Notes: generated by a model from the letters alone, not told the origin. A DNA stretch of 64,000 bases from Phenylobacterium sp. (GCF_030698145.1 NZ_JAUYNW010000080.1:85554-149553); one strand, 5' to 3'. Shown: positions 9,828 to 21,499, numbered from the stretch's first letter. Numbers and translations: made by a program.

Positions 9828-10512
9828 CCGCTGCCGAGGCTCTAATCGCGTCCGAGCACCCTTCGGGATTCTCAGCTATCAGGTGATGTCCGCCGCGTAC
9901 TACCGTCAAGCTTGCCCGATCAACAACCATCGGCCGATCCTCCTGCCGTAGAAGGCTTGGAAGGGACTTAGGCGCTCGGACGTCTAAGAGGCTGTCGCCA
10001 GCAACTATGTGAACCGGAACAAGCTGATCTTCGAGAAGATACTGGTACGAACCACGGAAGGTGGCGTTCACGGCCGCGGCGAGATTGTTGTCCACAATGT
10101 GCCGAAGCGGCCAGATGTCGCCCTCTAGAAAGGGGTCGAGAGCAACGACGCCAGCGAGGCATGTCGGCGGCTTGCGCCCCATGGCTAGTCCAACGACGCC
10201 CCCGAGCGACTCCCCCACGAAAAGCACTCTCCTTCCAACAAGCGTGGCCTGGAGCGCTTCGGAATACGCAGCCGCGAACACCTCCACTGACACCTCGGAT
10301 AGAGCCGGAGCATTGTTGTGCTTTGGGAGGCACGCCAAAATCACATCAAAGTCGGTCAGCAGCGCCGTAAGTGGTTGAAGTTGCGCCAGCGCACGTGTGG
10401 CGCCGTGAAGGATGACCACGAGTGGGCGATCGCCTCGCAGCTCCCCCGCATGGAAGTGAACCACACCGTTGCTGGTCGGCACGCGCACTAGCTGCATTCG
10501 CCCTATTTGCAT
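9811..10512 (-). CDS. Alpha/beta-hydrolase (moron) embedded antisense in the prophage tail region
   Basis: VILHGA, nucleophile elbow GESLGG, acid AGDSLLDV, late GGHH give a plausible Ser-Asp-His triad. Confidence 0.75.
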   Translation of the reverse strand: MQIGRMQLVRVPTSNGVVHFHAGELRGDRPLVVILHGATRALAQLQPLTALLTDFDVILACLPKHNNAPALSEVSVEVFAAAYSEALQATLVGRRVLFVGESLGGVVGLAMGRKPPTCLAGVVALDPFLEGDIWPLRHIVDNNLAAAVNATFRGSYQYLLEDQLVPVHIVAGDSLLDVRAPKSLPSLLRQEDRPMVVDRASLTVVRGGHHLIAENPEGCSDAIRASAAAIWRR

Positions 10513-10541
10513 GGCCGATCGCCGGTCGCCAAGGAGGCATC

Positions 10542-12317
10542 TTGCGGATACCGATCGAATTTCCAGTCGGCCTCAACGGCGACGACACCACTTTCGCGGC
10601 AACCGGTCGGTGGGCCGACGCCTCGAATGTGCGCTTTCACCGAGGGAGGCCCCAGGTCATCGGTGGGTGGGAAAGTCTCGCCAGCGATCCGTTGACTGGC
10701 CTGTGCCGGGCGGCCCTGGCCTGGACGGATCGCACGTCCAGCCTGGATATCGCCTTTGGCACCCACTCGAACCTGCAGGTCTGGGTCGGCGGCGGGCTCC
10801 ATGACATCACGCCGGGCCTGGCCCGCGCCTCGGCGCGGCTGGGTGCAAATCCGCTGTCCGTGTCCAACGCATCGACGGTGATCACCGTCGCGCACGTCGC
10901 TCACGGTCTGGCCACGGGTGACAGCGTCATGATTTCGGGATCGTCCCTGGTCGGCGGGGTCACGCCCTCAGGGCTCTACTCTCTTACGGTGACCGGCCCC
11001 CACGCCTACGCCATCACCCATGGGTCCGCGGCGACCTCGACCGCCGTGGGCGGCGGATCCGCCGTCGTCAGCGCGCCGCAGAACACCTTCTCGATGGGGT
11101 CAGTCGATGGCGCCGGCGGCGCCGGCTATGGCACCGGGTCCTACTCCACCGGCGACTATTCCGAGCCCTCCACGGCCGACTACTTCCCCCGCACCTGGGC
11201 GCTGGCGGCCTGGGGGGAGAACCTGTTGGCCAATCCGCGCGGCGGGGCGATCCACGCCTGGACCAACGACACCATGGTCATGGCCGCGCCGCTGGCCAAT
11301 TCGCCGCGCCAGGTCACCCACATGCTGGTCGCGCCCCAGGACCAGGTGTTCGCCCTGGGGTGCAACGAAGAGGTCTCCGGCGCCTTCAACCCACTCTGCA
11401 TCCGTCATTCCTCCGTGCGGAACAGCACGGTCTGGAACACCGCGGCGAACACCACCGCCCGCGAGTACATCCTGCCTGGGGGCGGAAGGATCGTGGCCGG
11501 ACGGGTGGTCGGCCCGTACCTGCTGGTCTGGACGACCCACGCGCTGTTCCTGGGAACCTTCGTGGGCGCGTTGGGGCAGCCCTGGCGGTTCGATCGCGTG
11601 GGCGAGAAGTGCGGCTTGATCGGGCCGAACGGCGCAGTGGTCGTGGGGCAGGGGGCCTACTGGCTCGGTCCGGACCTACAATTCTATCGCTACCTCCTGG
11701 GGGGCGCCCCGGAACCGCTCGCCTGCCCAATCCACCAGGACTTCGCCGACAACCTGGCGCCATCGCAGGGCGACAAGGTCGTGGCGTCGTCCATCTCGGC
11801 GTTCAGCGAGATCCGGTTCGACTATCCCGACGCCCGAGACGGGTCTGAGAACAGCCGCTACCTGTCGCTGTCGCTGGCTGACGGCGCCTGGTCGAGGGGG
11901 GTCATGGCGCGAACGGCGATGGTCGACGCGGGCCCGGCGCAGCATCCCATCGGGGTGGATCCTGTGGGCCAGGTCTATTGGCACGAGCGCGGCGCCAGCG
12001 CCGACGGCGGTCCATTCTCCTGGTTCGTCGAGACGGCGGACCAGCACCTGGACGAGGACGTCACGGCCATGGTTCGCGGCCTGTGGCCCGACATCAAGGA
12101 CCAGCAGGGCCCGGTGGCCGTGACGGTCATCAGCCGCTTCCAGCCGCAGGGGGAGGAGCGCGTCTACGGTCCCTATCTGATGGCGCCCGGCGAAGACCGG
12201 ATCGATATCCGCGCAACCGGCAGGCTCTTCCGGATGCGGCTCTCGGGTGGGTCGTCGCCGACCGCCTGCCGGATCGGCAAGCCGGTGTTCGATATCGCCG
12301 TCGCCGGCCGGCGATAG
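10542..12317 (+). CDS. P22 gp10-like packaged-DNA stabilisation / tail hub protein
   Basis: TTG start preceded by AAGGAGG (10531-10537); MRIPIEFPVGLNGDDTTFAATGRWADASNVRFHRGRPQVIGGWE. Confidence 0.6.
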   Translation: MRIPIEFPVGLNGDDTTFAATGRWADASNVRFHRGRPQVIGGWESLASDPLTGLCRAALAWTDRTSSLDIAFGTHSNLQVWVGGGLHDITPGLARASARLGANPLSVSNASTVITVAHVAHGLATGDSVMISGSSLVGGVTPSGLYSLTVTGPHAYAITHGSAATSTAVGGGSAVVSAPQNTFSMGSVDGAGGAGYGTGSYSTGDYSEPSTADYFPRTWALAAWGENLLANPRGGAIHAWTNDTMVMAAPLANSPRQVTHMLVAPQDQVFALGCNEEVSGAFNPLCIRHSSVRNSTVWNTAANTTAREYILPGGGRIVAGRVVGPYLLVWTTHALFLGTFVGALGQPWRFDRVGEKCGLIGPNGAVVVGQGAYWLGPDLQFYRYLLGGAPEPLACPIHQDFADNLAPSQGDKVVASSISAFSEIRFDYPDARDGSENSRYLSLSLADGAWSRGVMARTAMVDAGPAQHPIGVDPVGQVYWHERGASADGGPFSWFVETADQHLDEDVTAMVRGLWPDIKDQQGPVAVTVISRFQPQGEERVYGPYLMAPGEDRIDIRATGRLFRMRLSGGSSPTACRIGKPVFDIAVAGRR

Positions 12318-12339
12318 GGCGTCTTCGCGAGCTTTGATC

Positions 12340-12696
12340 ATGATCGACCTCTGGATGCTCTGCCGAGGATGGCTGCTGCCTGCATTGCTGCCGGAAGACG
12401 GAGGAGAGGCTGAGCTGGTCGCCGAGATCGCGGCCGGCCGGGTGCGGCTCTGGGTCGGAGAAGCCTGCGCCCTGGCCACCGAGCTGGCGTCGGAGGGCGA
12501 CGGGACCTGCCTGCACATCTGGCTCGGCGGCGGTGATCTACAGGGCATCCTGGCGCTGCGGCCCGGCTTGGAGGCCTACGCGCGGGGCCTGGGCTGCCGC
12601 AGCGTGACGATCGATGGACGACCGGGATGGAGCCGGGTGTTGCGTGGCCACGGCTACGTGCGCGCCGGCGGTGAACTGAGAAGGACGCTCCGATGA
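12340..12696 (+). CDS. Hypothetical phage protein
   Basis: ORF from ATG 12340, overlaps next start by 4 nt. Confidence 0.5.
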   Translation: MIDLWMLCRGWLLPALLPEDGGEAELVAEIAAGRVRLWVGEACALATELASEGDGTCLHIWLGGGDLQGILALRPGLEAYARGLGCRSVTIDGRPGWSRVLRGHGYVRAGGELRRTLR

Positions 12697-13802
12697 GCAA
12701 GAGAAAGTCGACGACACAGTCGTCTCAATCCAACCTGTCTACCACGACGCCAATCAATCCAGACTGGGTCCAGCATACGGCTCAGAGCCTGAATCAGGGT
12801 GTGCAGCGCATCGGCGGCCTCGACCCCTATTCGCTGGTCGCCCCGGTGACGGGCCTCGAGACACAGGCCGCCCAGGGGGCGTCCAGTCTTGGCAGGGGCT
12901 TCGGCGGCGGTGGAACGGACGCCGTCGGCGGCGACGCCTGGTTCGCGAAGCTGCTGTCAGGGCCAACGCCCGCCGCCTCGTCCGCCAGCCTGCTGGACAA
13001 TCTTCGGGCCTACTACAACCCCTTCAAGGACCAGGTCACCGGCGCGGCCATGGCCGACTTTGACGCGGACGCCGGGCGGACCAGAGCGGCGCAGGACCTG
13101 GCGCTGGCCGGCGCCTCGGCGTTCGGCGGTTCGGGCGCGGCGTTGACGCAGTCGATGACCGAGGGCGAACTGGCGCGAGCGCGCAGCAGCCAGCTTTCCA
13201 GGCTGCTCTCGGAGATGTTCAGCACCAGCGCGGGCCTGGCTGGGCAGGACGCCCAACGCCGCCAGGACGCGTCGATCGCCAATGCGCAACTGGCGCAGGC
13301 CGACAATCAGTGGCGCAGCCAGACCGCCCTGGCGCGGGACGATGGCGCGCGCTCCAACGTCGCGGCCCAGGCGGCCCTGGGCGCCCAGCTGCGGGGCGTC
13401 GACCAGGCGACCCGCAACGCGCCGCTGTCGCTGCTGGGCTCACAGATCGACATGTTCTCGGGCCTGCCGCTGTCGCTGTTCCAGGGCCAGACCACGAGCT
13501 CGTCGGGGACCGGGAGCTCGAAGTCGACGCAGACCGGCAGCGTCTTGGACACCGTGGGTCAGCTCGCTCAGATCGCCCAAGCCGCCGCGGCTTTGAAGGC
13601 TTCGGATCGGCGGTTGAAGCGAGACATCCATCGTCTTGGCCACCGCGCCGACGGGCTGAGCGTCTATCTCTACCGCTATCTCTGGTCGCCGCTCTGGCAG
13701 ATCGGGGTGATGGCGCAAGAGGTGTTGAAGGTCACTCCGGCAGCCGTCGTGCGCCATCCGAGCGGATTCCTGATGGTCGATTACAGCAAGCTGGGAGCCT
13801 GA
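12693..13802 (+). CDS. Phage virion protein with C-terminal peptidase S74 chaperone-like domain
   Basis: C-terminus SDRRLKRDIHRLGHRADGLSVYLYRYLW...IGVMAQEVLKVTPAAVV...VDYSKL matches S74 domain; Ala/Gln-rich N-terminal part like ejection proteins. Confidence 0.75.
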   Translation: MSKRKSTTQSSQSNLSTTTPINPDWVQHTAQSLNQGVQRIGGLDPYSLVAPVTGLETQAAQGASSLGRGFGGGGTDAVGGDAWFAKLLSGPTPAASSASLLDNLRAYYNPFKDQVTGAAMADFDADAGRTRAAQDLALAGASAFGGSGAALTQSMTEGELARARSSQLSRLLSEMFSTSAGLAGQDAQRRQDASIANAQLAQADNQWRSQTALARDDGARSNVAAQAALGAQLRGVDQATRNAPLSLLGSQIDMFSGLPLSLFQGQTTSSSGTGSSKSTQTGSVLDTVGQLAQIAQAAAALKASDRRLKRDIHRLGHRADGLSVYLYRYLWSPLWQIGVMAQEVLKVTPAAVVRHPSGFLMVDYSKLGA

Positions 13803-13803
13803 C

Positions 13804-14190
13804 ATGACCTTTGGGTTCAAGGCGTTTCGCCAGAGCATGTTTCCGAACGCCGAGTTCGGCCAAAGAGTCGCCCAGGCGGCTCCTCTCAGCATCATGTCGG
13901 AGACGCCCGCCGCGTGGACGCCGGATCGGCCGGTGTTCAACCCGGGCCTCAGCTACAAGCCGCCCTCGAAGTTCGAAGCCTATTGGGGCACGCCGCTGGA
14001 GCGAACCGGTAAGACTCGGGCCGAGCACCTTGGCGAGATCGGATCGCTCCTGAGAGACCGAGACGAACACTACATTCCCGCCCCGTCGGTCGACCTCTCG
14101 CCGCCGGCCACGCCCACACTGACGGGACGGGGCGGAAGCTCAGGCGCTTCCGACGTTCTTGCGCGCGTTCGGGCGCGCTATGGCCTGTGA
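13804..14190 (+). CDS. Hypothetical phage protein
   Basis: ORF in operon, 128 aa. Confidence 0.5.
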   Translation: MTFGFKAFRQSMFPNAEFGQRVAQAAPLSIMSETPAAWTPDRPVFNPGLSYKPPSKFEAYWGTPLERTGKTRAEHLGEIGSLLRDRDEHYIPAPSVDLSPPATPTLTGRGGSSGASDVLARVRARYGL

Positions 14191-14543
14191 CCGCGTCCAC
14201 ATCCCTGGACTCCCTGCATCAGGCCCAGATCCTGACCCTGCGCCAGATCGGCGACAACGTCGCGGCCCAGACCCAGCGGCTGGAGGGGTTGACCGCCAAG
14301 GTGGATGACGTGCGCGAGCGGCTGGTTCGCCTGGAAGCCCAGGAAGCCGGAAAGCTGGTTGAGGGCCTGCGCGGCGATCTCAAGGCGGCGCTGGCGCGGA
14401 TCGACACCCTGGAGTCTCAGCGGGACCGAGTGGTCGGGGTGGCCGCGTTCTGGGCGTGGCTTGTACGCAGCGGGCCGTGGCTAGCCGCGGGCGCCGCGGC
14501 TTTTCTCGCCGGCATGGGTTGGCGCGCTGGTGGTGGCCGGTGA
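14187..14543 (+). CDS. Holin/XhlA-like coiled-coil plus one TM protein
   Basis: Heptad-like N-terminus and C-terminal TM (LVRSGPWLAAGAAAFLAGMGW), directly upstream of endolysin. Confidence 0.5.
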   Translation: MTASTSLDSLHQAQILTLRQIGDNVAAQTQRLEGLTAKVDDVRERLVRLEAQEAGKLVEGLRGDLKAALARIDTLESQRDRVVGVAAFWAWLVRSGPWLAAGAAAFLAGMGWRAGGGR

Positions 14544-14587
14544 CCGGCCAGAGATCCTGACAAGCGCAAGAAGCAAGGAGGTCAGAC

Positions 14588-15040
14588 ATGCCGACAAGGC
14601 TTTCGCCGCATTTCACGGTGGAGGAGCTCACCGCGACGCAACATCGCCGGTTGGACAATACGCCGTCGCCAGCGGTGCTTGAAAATCTGCGCCGTACGGC
14701 GGAGCGGATGGAACAGGTACGCAGCCTGCTGGGAGACCGGGTGATCACCGTGTCGAGCGGCTATCGTTCACCCGCGGTCAACCGTGCGGTCGGCGGCGCG
14801 AAAACTAGCGCGCATTTGTCGGGGCTGGCGGTCGACTTCAACTGCCACGCTTTTGGCTCGCCGGCCGAGGTCTGCGAGGCGATCGCACGATCCAGCATCA
14901 CCTTCGACCAGCTAATCGAGGAAGGTCGTTGGGTCCATTTGAGCGCTGATCCTCGAGGGCGACGCCAGGTGCTGACCAAGCGCAAAAACGGCGGCTATCG
15001 GGCAGGTTTGGGTCGTGATCCTCCGACGCCGGGCCTCTGA
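14588..15040 (+). CDS. Peptidase M15-type endolysin
   Basis: SPHFTVEELTATQHRRLDN...VSSGYRSPAVNRAVGGAKTSAHLSGLAVDF, M15A signature. Confidence 0.85.
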   Translation: MPTRLSPHFTVEELTATQHRRLDNTPSPAVLENLRRTAERMEQVRSLLGDRVITVSSGYRSPAVNRAVGGAKTSAHLSGLAVDFNCHAFGSPAEVCEAIARSSITFDQLIEEGRWVHLSADPRGRRQVLTKRKNGGYRAGLGRDPPTPGL

Positions 15041-15069
15041 CGGACCACGCACGCTTGAGCGATCCTAGC

Positions 15070-15648
15070 TTATCGCTGGTCACCTGCAACGCCGACCCGA
15101 CGGACCAGGGTCCGTACGTAGTCGCCGACATCCTGGGGCCAGGACGCGGTCAGATCGTCGAAGCGCGCATAGTCCTTGGCGTAGAATGCGCGACTGGCTT
15201 CCTCGAAATCCGGCAAGTCGCCAGCCAGGGCAAACATCACGCGGTGAACCGCCTCCTGAGCCTGTCGGCTATCGGCGGGCGCCGCCCGCCGCGCGTCTTC
15301 GACGAGGCGCCGCAAGGCCGCCGAGGCGCCGCCTGGCTGCGCGGCCAGCCATTCCCAGTGCCGGGGGAGGAGGGTGACCTCGCGGGCGATGACGCCAAGC
15401 TTGGGACGTCCGCGGCTTGTCGGCTTGGCGGGTTCGGGCGCCTCCTGCGCCGCCAGCCGCGCCAGGACGTCGGCCAGCTCGCCGCGCAGGTCGAGTTCGG
15501 CCGTATGGCCCGTCGCATCCTCGAAGACCAGCAGGTGGGTGGCGTCAGCATCGAAGGCCGCCTTGACGGCAGGGGCGACGTCGGCGAGCGAACCCGACGC
15601 CACCCGCAGCTTCCCGACGAAGGCGGTAAAGGGTCCGAGACGGGCCAT
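15070..15648 (-). CDS. DUF2239-family protein
   Basis: MARLGPFTAFVGKLRVASGSLADVAPAVKAAFDADATHLLVFEDATG...GRPKLGVIAREVTLLPRHWEWLAAQPGGASAALRRLV. Confidence 0.75.
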   Translation of the reverse strand: MARLGPFTAFVGKLRVASGSLADVAPAVKAAFDADATHLLVFEDATGHTAELDLRGELADVLARLAAQEAPEPAKPTSRGRPKLGVIAREVTLLPRHWEWLAAQPGGASAALRRLVEDARRAAPADSRQAQEAVHRVMFALAGDLPDFEEASRAFYAKDYARFDDLTASWPQDVGDYVRTLVRRVGVAGDQR

Positions 15649-15807
15649 GTGCGCTCCAGCCGAACGACGGCTACCCTGCCGTCATGTGGCCTTAAATAAT
15701 ACCCGGATATAATTTGATCAAGCACGCAAGACCCATCACGCCGAGAGGCGCATATCGACGGACGATGTCGAAGGATCTCGCGCTCTCTCCCTTTGGCGGG
15801 GAAAGAG

Positions 15808-15882
<75 letters not shown>

Positions 15883-16220
15883 GAAAAGACGAGGCGCGGG
15901 CTATAGCCAAAGCCTGGGCCCGCGTGAAGCCTAAAAGCGTCGAAAGGCGTCTTGACGCGGCGGCGGCCTCGTCGCACCCCAGTTTTGCATGGAAAAACCT
16001 GGAAAAACGGTCGTCGAGGAACGCGAGGCCAAACTCGCCGCGGCGCTTCGCGCAAATCTGCGCCGACGCAAGGGAGGTGGGCGAGTCGCAGCGCCACCGA
16101 AGCCGTCTGAACCGGATGCGGCCTCGTAGCGCGCCCGGCTTTGCGCCGCCCGCCGCGCAGGCTAGATAGCGGCGACGGCTCTGGCGCGCGCGGCGCGCCG
16201 ACCACGGTTGAGGGACGAGA

Positions 16221-17506
<1,286 letters not shown>

Positions 17507-17510
<4 letters not shown>

Positions 17511-17944
17511 TGATGCGCACCGCTGAAGCCCCGCGCCTGCGCCTGTTGGCCGAAGACGCCGATGACCTGACGGTGATCGCCGCGGCGCTGCAGGACGCCG
17601 TCTGCAAGATCGGCGATATCGCCTACGACGCCAAGGCTCGTCGCCTGACCCTGGGCGTCAACCGCTACCGCTGGGAAGGACCCGGGGGCGAGCGCGTGCG
17701 CAGCGGTCTGCAGATCGGTTCGGTGCTCACCGTTCAAACCCGCAAACTGCGTCGAACCGCCAAGGCCGCGGTGGTGGAGTTGCTCACGCTTGGGTTCGAG
17801 GCCGGGGACGCGCCTGGCGGCGTCTTGAGCCTGACGTTTGCGGGCGGCGGAGACCTGCGGGCCACGGTCGAATGCGTCGACGCGGTGCTGGCCGACGTCT
17901 CCGCCCCCTGGCCGACCCCGCGCACCCCGACGCATGAAGCCTGA
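17507..17944 (+). CDS. DUF2948-family protein
   Basis: [40 protein letters not shown]; between murA and hisD. Confidence 0.75.
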
Positions 17945-17988
17945 CACGCCATAGCCTTGCGCGGGCAAGGCCGCTAATAGAGCGCGCC

Positions 17989-19272
17989 ATGCGCCGTTTC
18001 CAATTCTCCGATCCCAACTTCGAAACCGCCTTCGCCGCCTTCGTCGAAGAGCGCCGAGAAACGCCCGAGGACGTGGATGTCGCGGTCCGCGACGTCTTGT
18101 CAGCCGTTCGGGCCGAGGGCCTGACCGCGGTGTTGCGCTATGGGCGGCTGTTCGATCGCGCCGAGGTCGACGAGACCAACATCCGGGTGACGATCGACGA
18201 GATCGAGGAGGGCGCGGCCAAGTGTCCTCAGGAGGTGCGCGACGCCATCGCCTTCGCCGCGGGGCGCATCCGCAGCTACCACGAACGTCAGCGGCCGGCC
18301 GACGCGTGGTTCACCGATGATGCGGGCGTCCAACTCGGCTGGCGCTGGACGCCCATCGAGGCGGTGGGCGTCTATGTCCCCGGCGGCCGCGCCGCCTATC
18401 CCTCCACCGTGCTCATGAACGCCGTTCCGGCCTTCGTGGCCGGCGTCGACCGCATCGCCATGGTCACGCCGCCCGGTCGGCTGCAGCCCGCCGTGCTGGC
18501 GGCGGCGAAGGAGGCCGGAATCACCGAGATCTGGCGCGTCGGCGGCGCCCAGGCGGTCGCGGCCCTGGCCTACGGCGCCGGGCCGATCCGCCCGGTGGAC
18601 AAGATCGTCGGCCCAGGCAACGCCTACGTGACCGCCGCCAAGCGCCGGGTCTATGGCACGGTGGGCATTGACGCCCTGGCCGGCCCGTCCGAGATCGTCG
18701 TGGTGGCGGACGCCGCGAACAATCCCGAGTGGATCGCCGCCGACCTGCTCTCCCAGGCCGAACACGATCCGGCCGCCCAAGCCATCCTGATCACCGATGA
18801 CGCCGCCTTCGCAGACCAAGTTGTCGCCGCTCTCCAGCGACAGCTGGCGAGCCTGACGACAGGCGAGGATGCCGCCGCGTCTTGGCGCGACCATGGCGCG
18901 GTGGTGATCGCGCCGCTGGATGAGGCGCCGGCGCTGGTCGATCTCATCGCCCCAGAGCACGTGGAATTCGCCCTGGACACCCCCGAGCGCCTGGCCGATC
19001 GCGTGCGCCACGCCGGCGCGATCTTCCTCGGCCGCCACGCGCCGGAAGCGATCGGCGACTATGTGGCAGGCTCCAACCACGTGCTGCCGACCAGCCGCGC
19101 GGCGCGATTTTCCTCGGGCCTGTCGCTCTACGACTTCATCAAGCGCACCTCGATCGTCAAATGCGATGAGGTGGCGTTCGCGGCGCTCGGACCCGCGACT
19201 GTGGCCCTGGCCGACGCCGAGGGTCTTCCCGCCCACGCGCGCTCGGCCGCGATTCGCCTGGGCCGCGGCTGA
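17989..19272 (+). CDS. hisD: Histidinol dehydrogenase
   Basis: VGVYVPGGRAAYPSTVLMNAVPAFVAGV...DKIVGPGNAYVTAAKR...GPSEIVV. Confidence 0.95.
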   Translation: MRRFQFSDPNFETAFAAFVEERRETPEDVDVAVRDVLSAVRAEGLTAVLRYGRLFDRAEVDETNIRVTIDEIEEGAAKCPQEVRDAIAFAAGRIRSYHERQRPADAWFTDDAGVQLGWRWTPIEAVGVYVPGGRAAYPSTVLMNAVPAFVAGVDRIAMVTPPGRLQPAVLAAAKEAGITEIWRVGGAQAVAALAYGAGPIRPVDKIVGPGNAYVTAAKRRVYGTVGIDALAGPSEIVVVADAANNPEWIAADLLSQAEHDPAAQAILITDDAAFADQVVAALQRQLASLTTGEDAAASWRDHGAVVIAPLDEAPALVDLIAPEHVEFALDTPERLADRVRHAGAIFLGRHAPEAIGDYVAGSNHVLPTSRAARFSSGLSLYDFIKRTSIVKCDEVAFAALGPATVALADAEGLPAHARSAAIRLGRG

Positions 19273-19405
19273 GGTCGGTCGCCGAAGCTGAACAGTTCCT
19301 GTCAGCGGCGTTCCGGCGCCCGTTCAGGAAAGCCCGTCTAGGGTGCCTCTCATCGGGGCCGCAGGGCCTTGGGAAAGACACTCAAAGAAAGACGGAGACC
19401 ACCCC

Positions 19406-20047
19406 ATGCCTACTTCCAACACCTCGAAGCTGATGCGCGGCGCCATTGTGGCGAGCCTCGCGGGCGTGCTGGCGGCCGGCGCCGTCTCGAGCGCCAACGC
19501 TCAGCAGTATCGCGCCCCGACCGGCGGCGGTGTCGGCTCCATCGTGAGCTGCGACGCGCCGGGCGGCAAGCAAGCTGGCGGCGCTCTGATCGGCGCGTTG
19601 CTGGGTGCGGCCGCGGGCTCGAACCTGGCCAAGAACGACCGCGGCACGGGCACCGCCATCGGCGCCGTCGCCGGCGCGGCGACGGGCTCCTATGTCGGCT
19701 GCAAGATGCAGCGCGACGCCCAGACCCAGACCGCCTACGGCCAACCCTACGCTCAGCCGGCGACCTATGTTCAGAACGGCTATCGCCTGAACCGCAACCT
19801 GGCTCCGGCCCGATATGTCCGTGACGGCGGCGGCTTCGTCGCCACCTCGACGCTGAACCTGCGTGCGGCGCCGACCACGGGCTCGGCCCGGGTCGGCAGC
19901 CTGCGGGCTGGCGAGAGCTTCCAGGCCCTGGCCCGGGTGCGCGGCAGCGAGTGGATCCTGGTGGGTCGCGGGGGCGTCGGCGTGGGCTATGTCCACGGCG
20001 CCTATGTCCAGCCGGCCGGCTATCAGCAGGCGAGCTACGGCTACTAA
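19406..20047 (+). CDS. Secreted glycine-zipper / SH3-domain protein
   Basis: Signal peptide; GALIGALLGAAAGSNLAKNDRGTGTAIGAVAGAATGSYVG; C-terminal SH3-like repeat. Confidence 0.75.
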   Translation: MPTSNTSKLMRGAIVASLAGVLAAGAVSSANAQQYRAPTGGGVGSIVSCDAPGGKQAGGALIGALLGAAAGSNLAKNDRGTGTAIGAVAGAATGSYVGCKMQRDAQTQTAYGQPYAQPATYVQNGYRLNRNLAPARYVRDGGGFVATSTLNLRAAPTTGSARVGSLRAGESFQALARVRGSEWILVGRGGVGVGYVHGAYVQPAGYQQASYGY

Positions 20048-20080
20048 GACCCAGGTCTGCCTTCATCGGAGACAGGCTTG

Positions 20081-20113
20081 AGCCCTCGGCGCAACCGCGC
20101 CGGGGGCTTTTTT
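20081..20113 (+). terminator. Rho-independent terminator
   Basis: AGCCCTCGGCGC-AACC-GCGCCGGGGGCT followed by T-run. Confidence 0.85.
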
Positions 20114-20206
20114 CTTGGCCCTGAACCCGGTTGGCGGCATTGAGCAGGATGACGTTAGGGGTTGGTTTGCAATAAACCTCGACGCAAGCCTTCACCAACC
20201 GAGCCC

Positions 20207-20686
20207 ATGGCCGCCGACGATCGCACCCATCAGCGCCTGCAGTCCGTAGAGATCGACGAGGAATCCCTCGCCGCGGTCTCGCGCGACCAGGAGCAGGAAC
20301 GCCAGATCGCGATCTTCGACCTGCTGGAGGAGAACCACTTCTTCCCCGAGGGCGCGGAGAGCGGTCCCTATGACCTGCGCATGGGCCTGATCGAGAACCG
20401 CCTGGTCCTCGACGTCACCGGCCCCGCCTACGAAAAGCGCCACATCCTGTCGCTCTCGCCGTTCCGTAGTCTGATCAAGGACTACTTCATGATCTGCGAG
20501 AGCTACTACCAGGCCATCCGCAACTCGACGCCCCAGCAGATCGAGGCCTTGGACATGGGCCGGCGCGGTCTCCACAACGAGGCCTCCGAGCTGCTGCGCA
20601 CCCGGCTGTCGGGCAAGATCGAGACCGATCTCGACACGGCGCGCCGGCTTTTCACCCTGATCTGCGCCCTGCACTGGCGGGGCTAG
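20207..20686 (+). CDS. UPF0262-family protein
   Basis: [41 protein letters not shown]...[18 protein letters not shown]. Confidence 0.85.
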   Translation: MAADDRTHQRLQSVEIDEESLAAVSRDQEQERQIAIFDLLEENHFFPEGAESGPYDLRMGLIENRLVLDVTGPAYEKRHILSLSPFRSLIKDYFMICESYYQAIRNSTPQQIEALDMGRRGLHNEASELLRTRLSGKIETDLDTARRLFTLICALHWRG

Positions 20687-20691
20687 GGCGG

Positions 20692-21153
20692 ATGGTCGAT
20701 GACGCCGTACGCGCGCCTCTGCCCGGGGCTGTGCTGTTCGCCTGCAATTTCAACCGCGTCCGCTCCCCCATGGCAGAAGCCCTGCTGAAACGCGCCCTGG
20801 GCGACCGGATCTACGTGGACAGCTGCGGCCTGCGGCGGGAAGCGACCGAGACTGGAGAACGCGTCGATCCCTTCGTCCAGGCGGTGATGGCGGAGATCTC
20901 CTGCGATCTCGTCGCCCACAGCTCCAAGACCTTCGACGATCTCGAGGACGACAGCTTCGACCTGGTCGTCTCGCTGACCCCGGAGGCCCAGCACCGCGCG
21001 GTTGAGATGACGCGCGGTCGGGCGGCCGAGATCGAGTACTGGCCGACCTTCGATCCAACCCTGTCCGACGGCTCGTGGGCGACCCGGATGGCCGCCTATC
21101 GCGAGGTTCGCGACGCCCTGGCCGCCAGGATCGCGGAGCGTTTCGGCCGCTAG
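20692..21153 (+). CDS. Low-molecular-weight protein tyrosine phosphatase family
   Basis: LFACNFNRVRSPMAEALL contains C(X)5R(S); conserved DP near C-terminus. Confidence 0.8.
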   Translation: MVDDAVRAPLPGAVLFACNFNRVRSPMAEALLKRALGDRIYVDSCGLRREATETGERVDPFVQAVMAEISCDLVAHSSKTFDDLEDDSFDLVVSLTPEAQHRAVEMTRGRAAEIEYWPTFDPTLSDGSWATRMAAYREVRDALAARIAERFGR

Positions 21154-21280
21154 AATCCCTCCGAACTCAGGCTAGCCTTCGATTGGCCGAGCGCGTAAAG
21201 CGCATCATAATTGGCGCTACGGCTCGCCCGACTCATCGCGCGCGCCACCCGCTTGGTCGTCGGTCAGTTTGGGAGCCTGC

Positions 21281-21499
21281 ATGGCGAAAGAAGAGCTTTT
21301 GGAGTTTCCGGGTACGGTGAGTGAAGTCCTGCCCAACGCCACATTCCGGGTGAAACTTGAGAACGACCACGAGATCATCGCCCACACCGCGGGCAAGATG
21401 CGCAAGAACCGCATCCGCGTCTCGGCCGGCGACAAGGTCCTTATCGAGATGACGCCCTATGACCTCACCAAGGGCCGCATCACGTTCCGCGTCCGCTAG
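21281..21499 (+). CDS. infA: Translation initiation factor IF-1
   Basis: [53 protein letters not shown]. Confidence 0.97.
   Translation: MAKEELLEFPGTVSEVLPNATFRVKLENDHEIIAHTAGKMRKNRIRVSAGDKVLIEMTPYDLTKGRITFRVR

Noticed and set aside
1-15040. Complete, inducible prophage
   Set aside because: Only late structural and lysis genes are visible; integrase, repressor, replication genes and the left attachment site are outside the window or missing.
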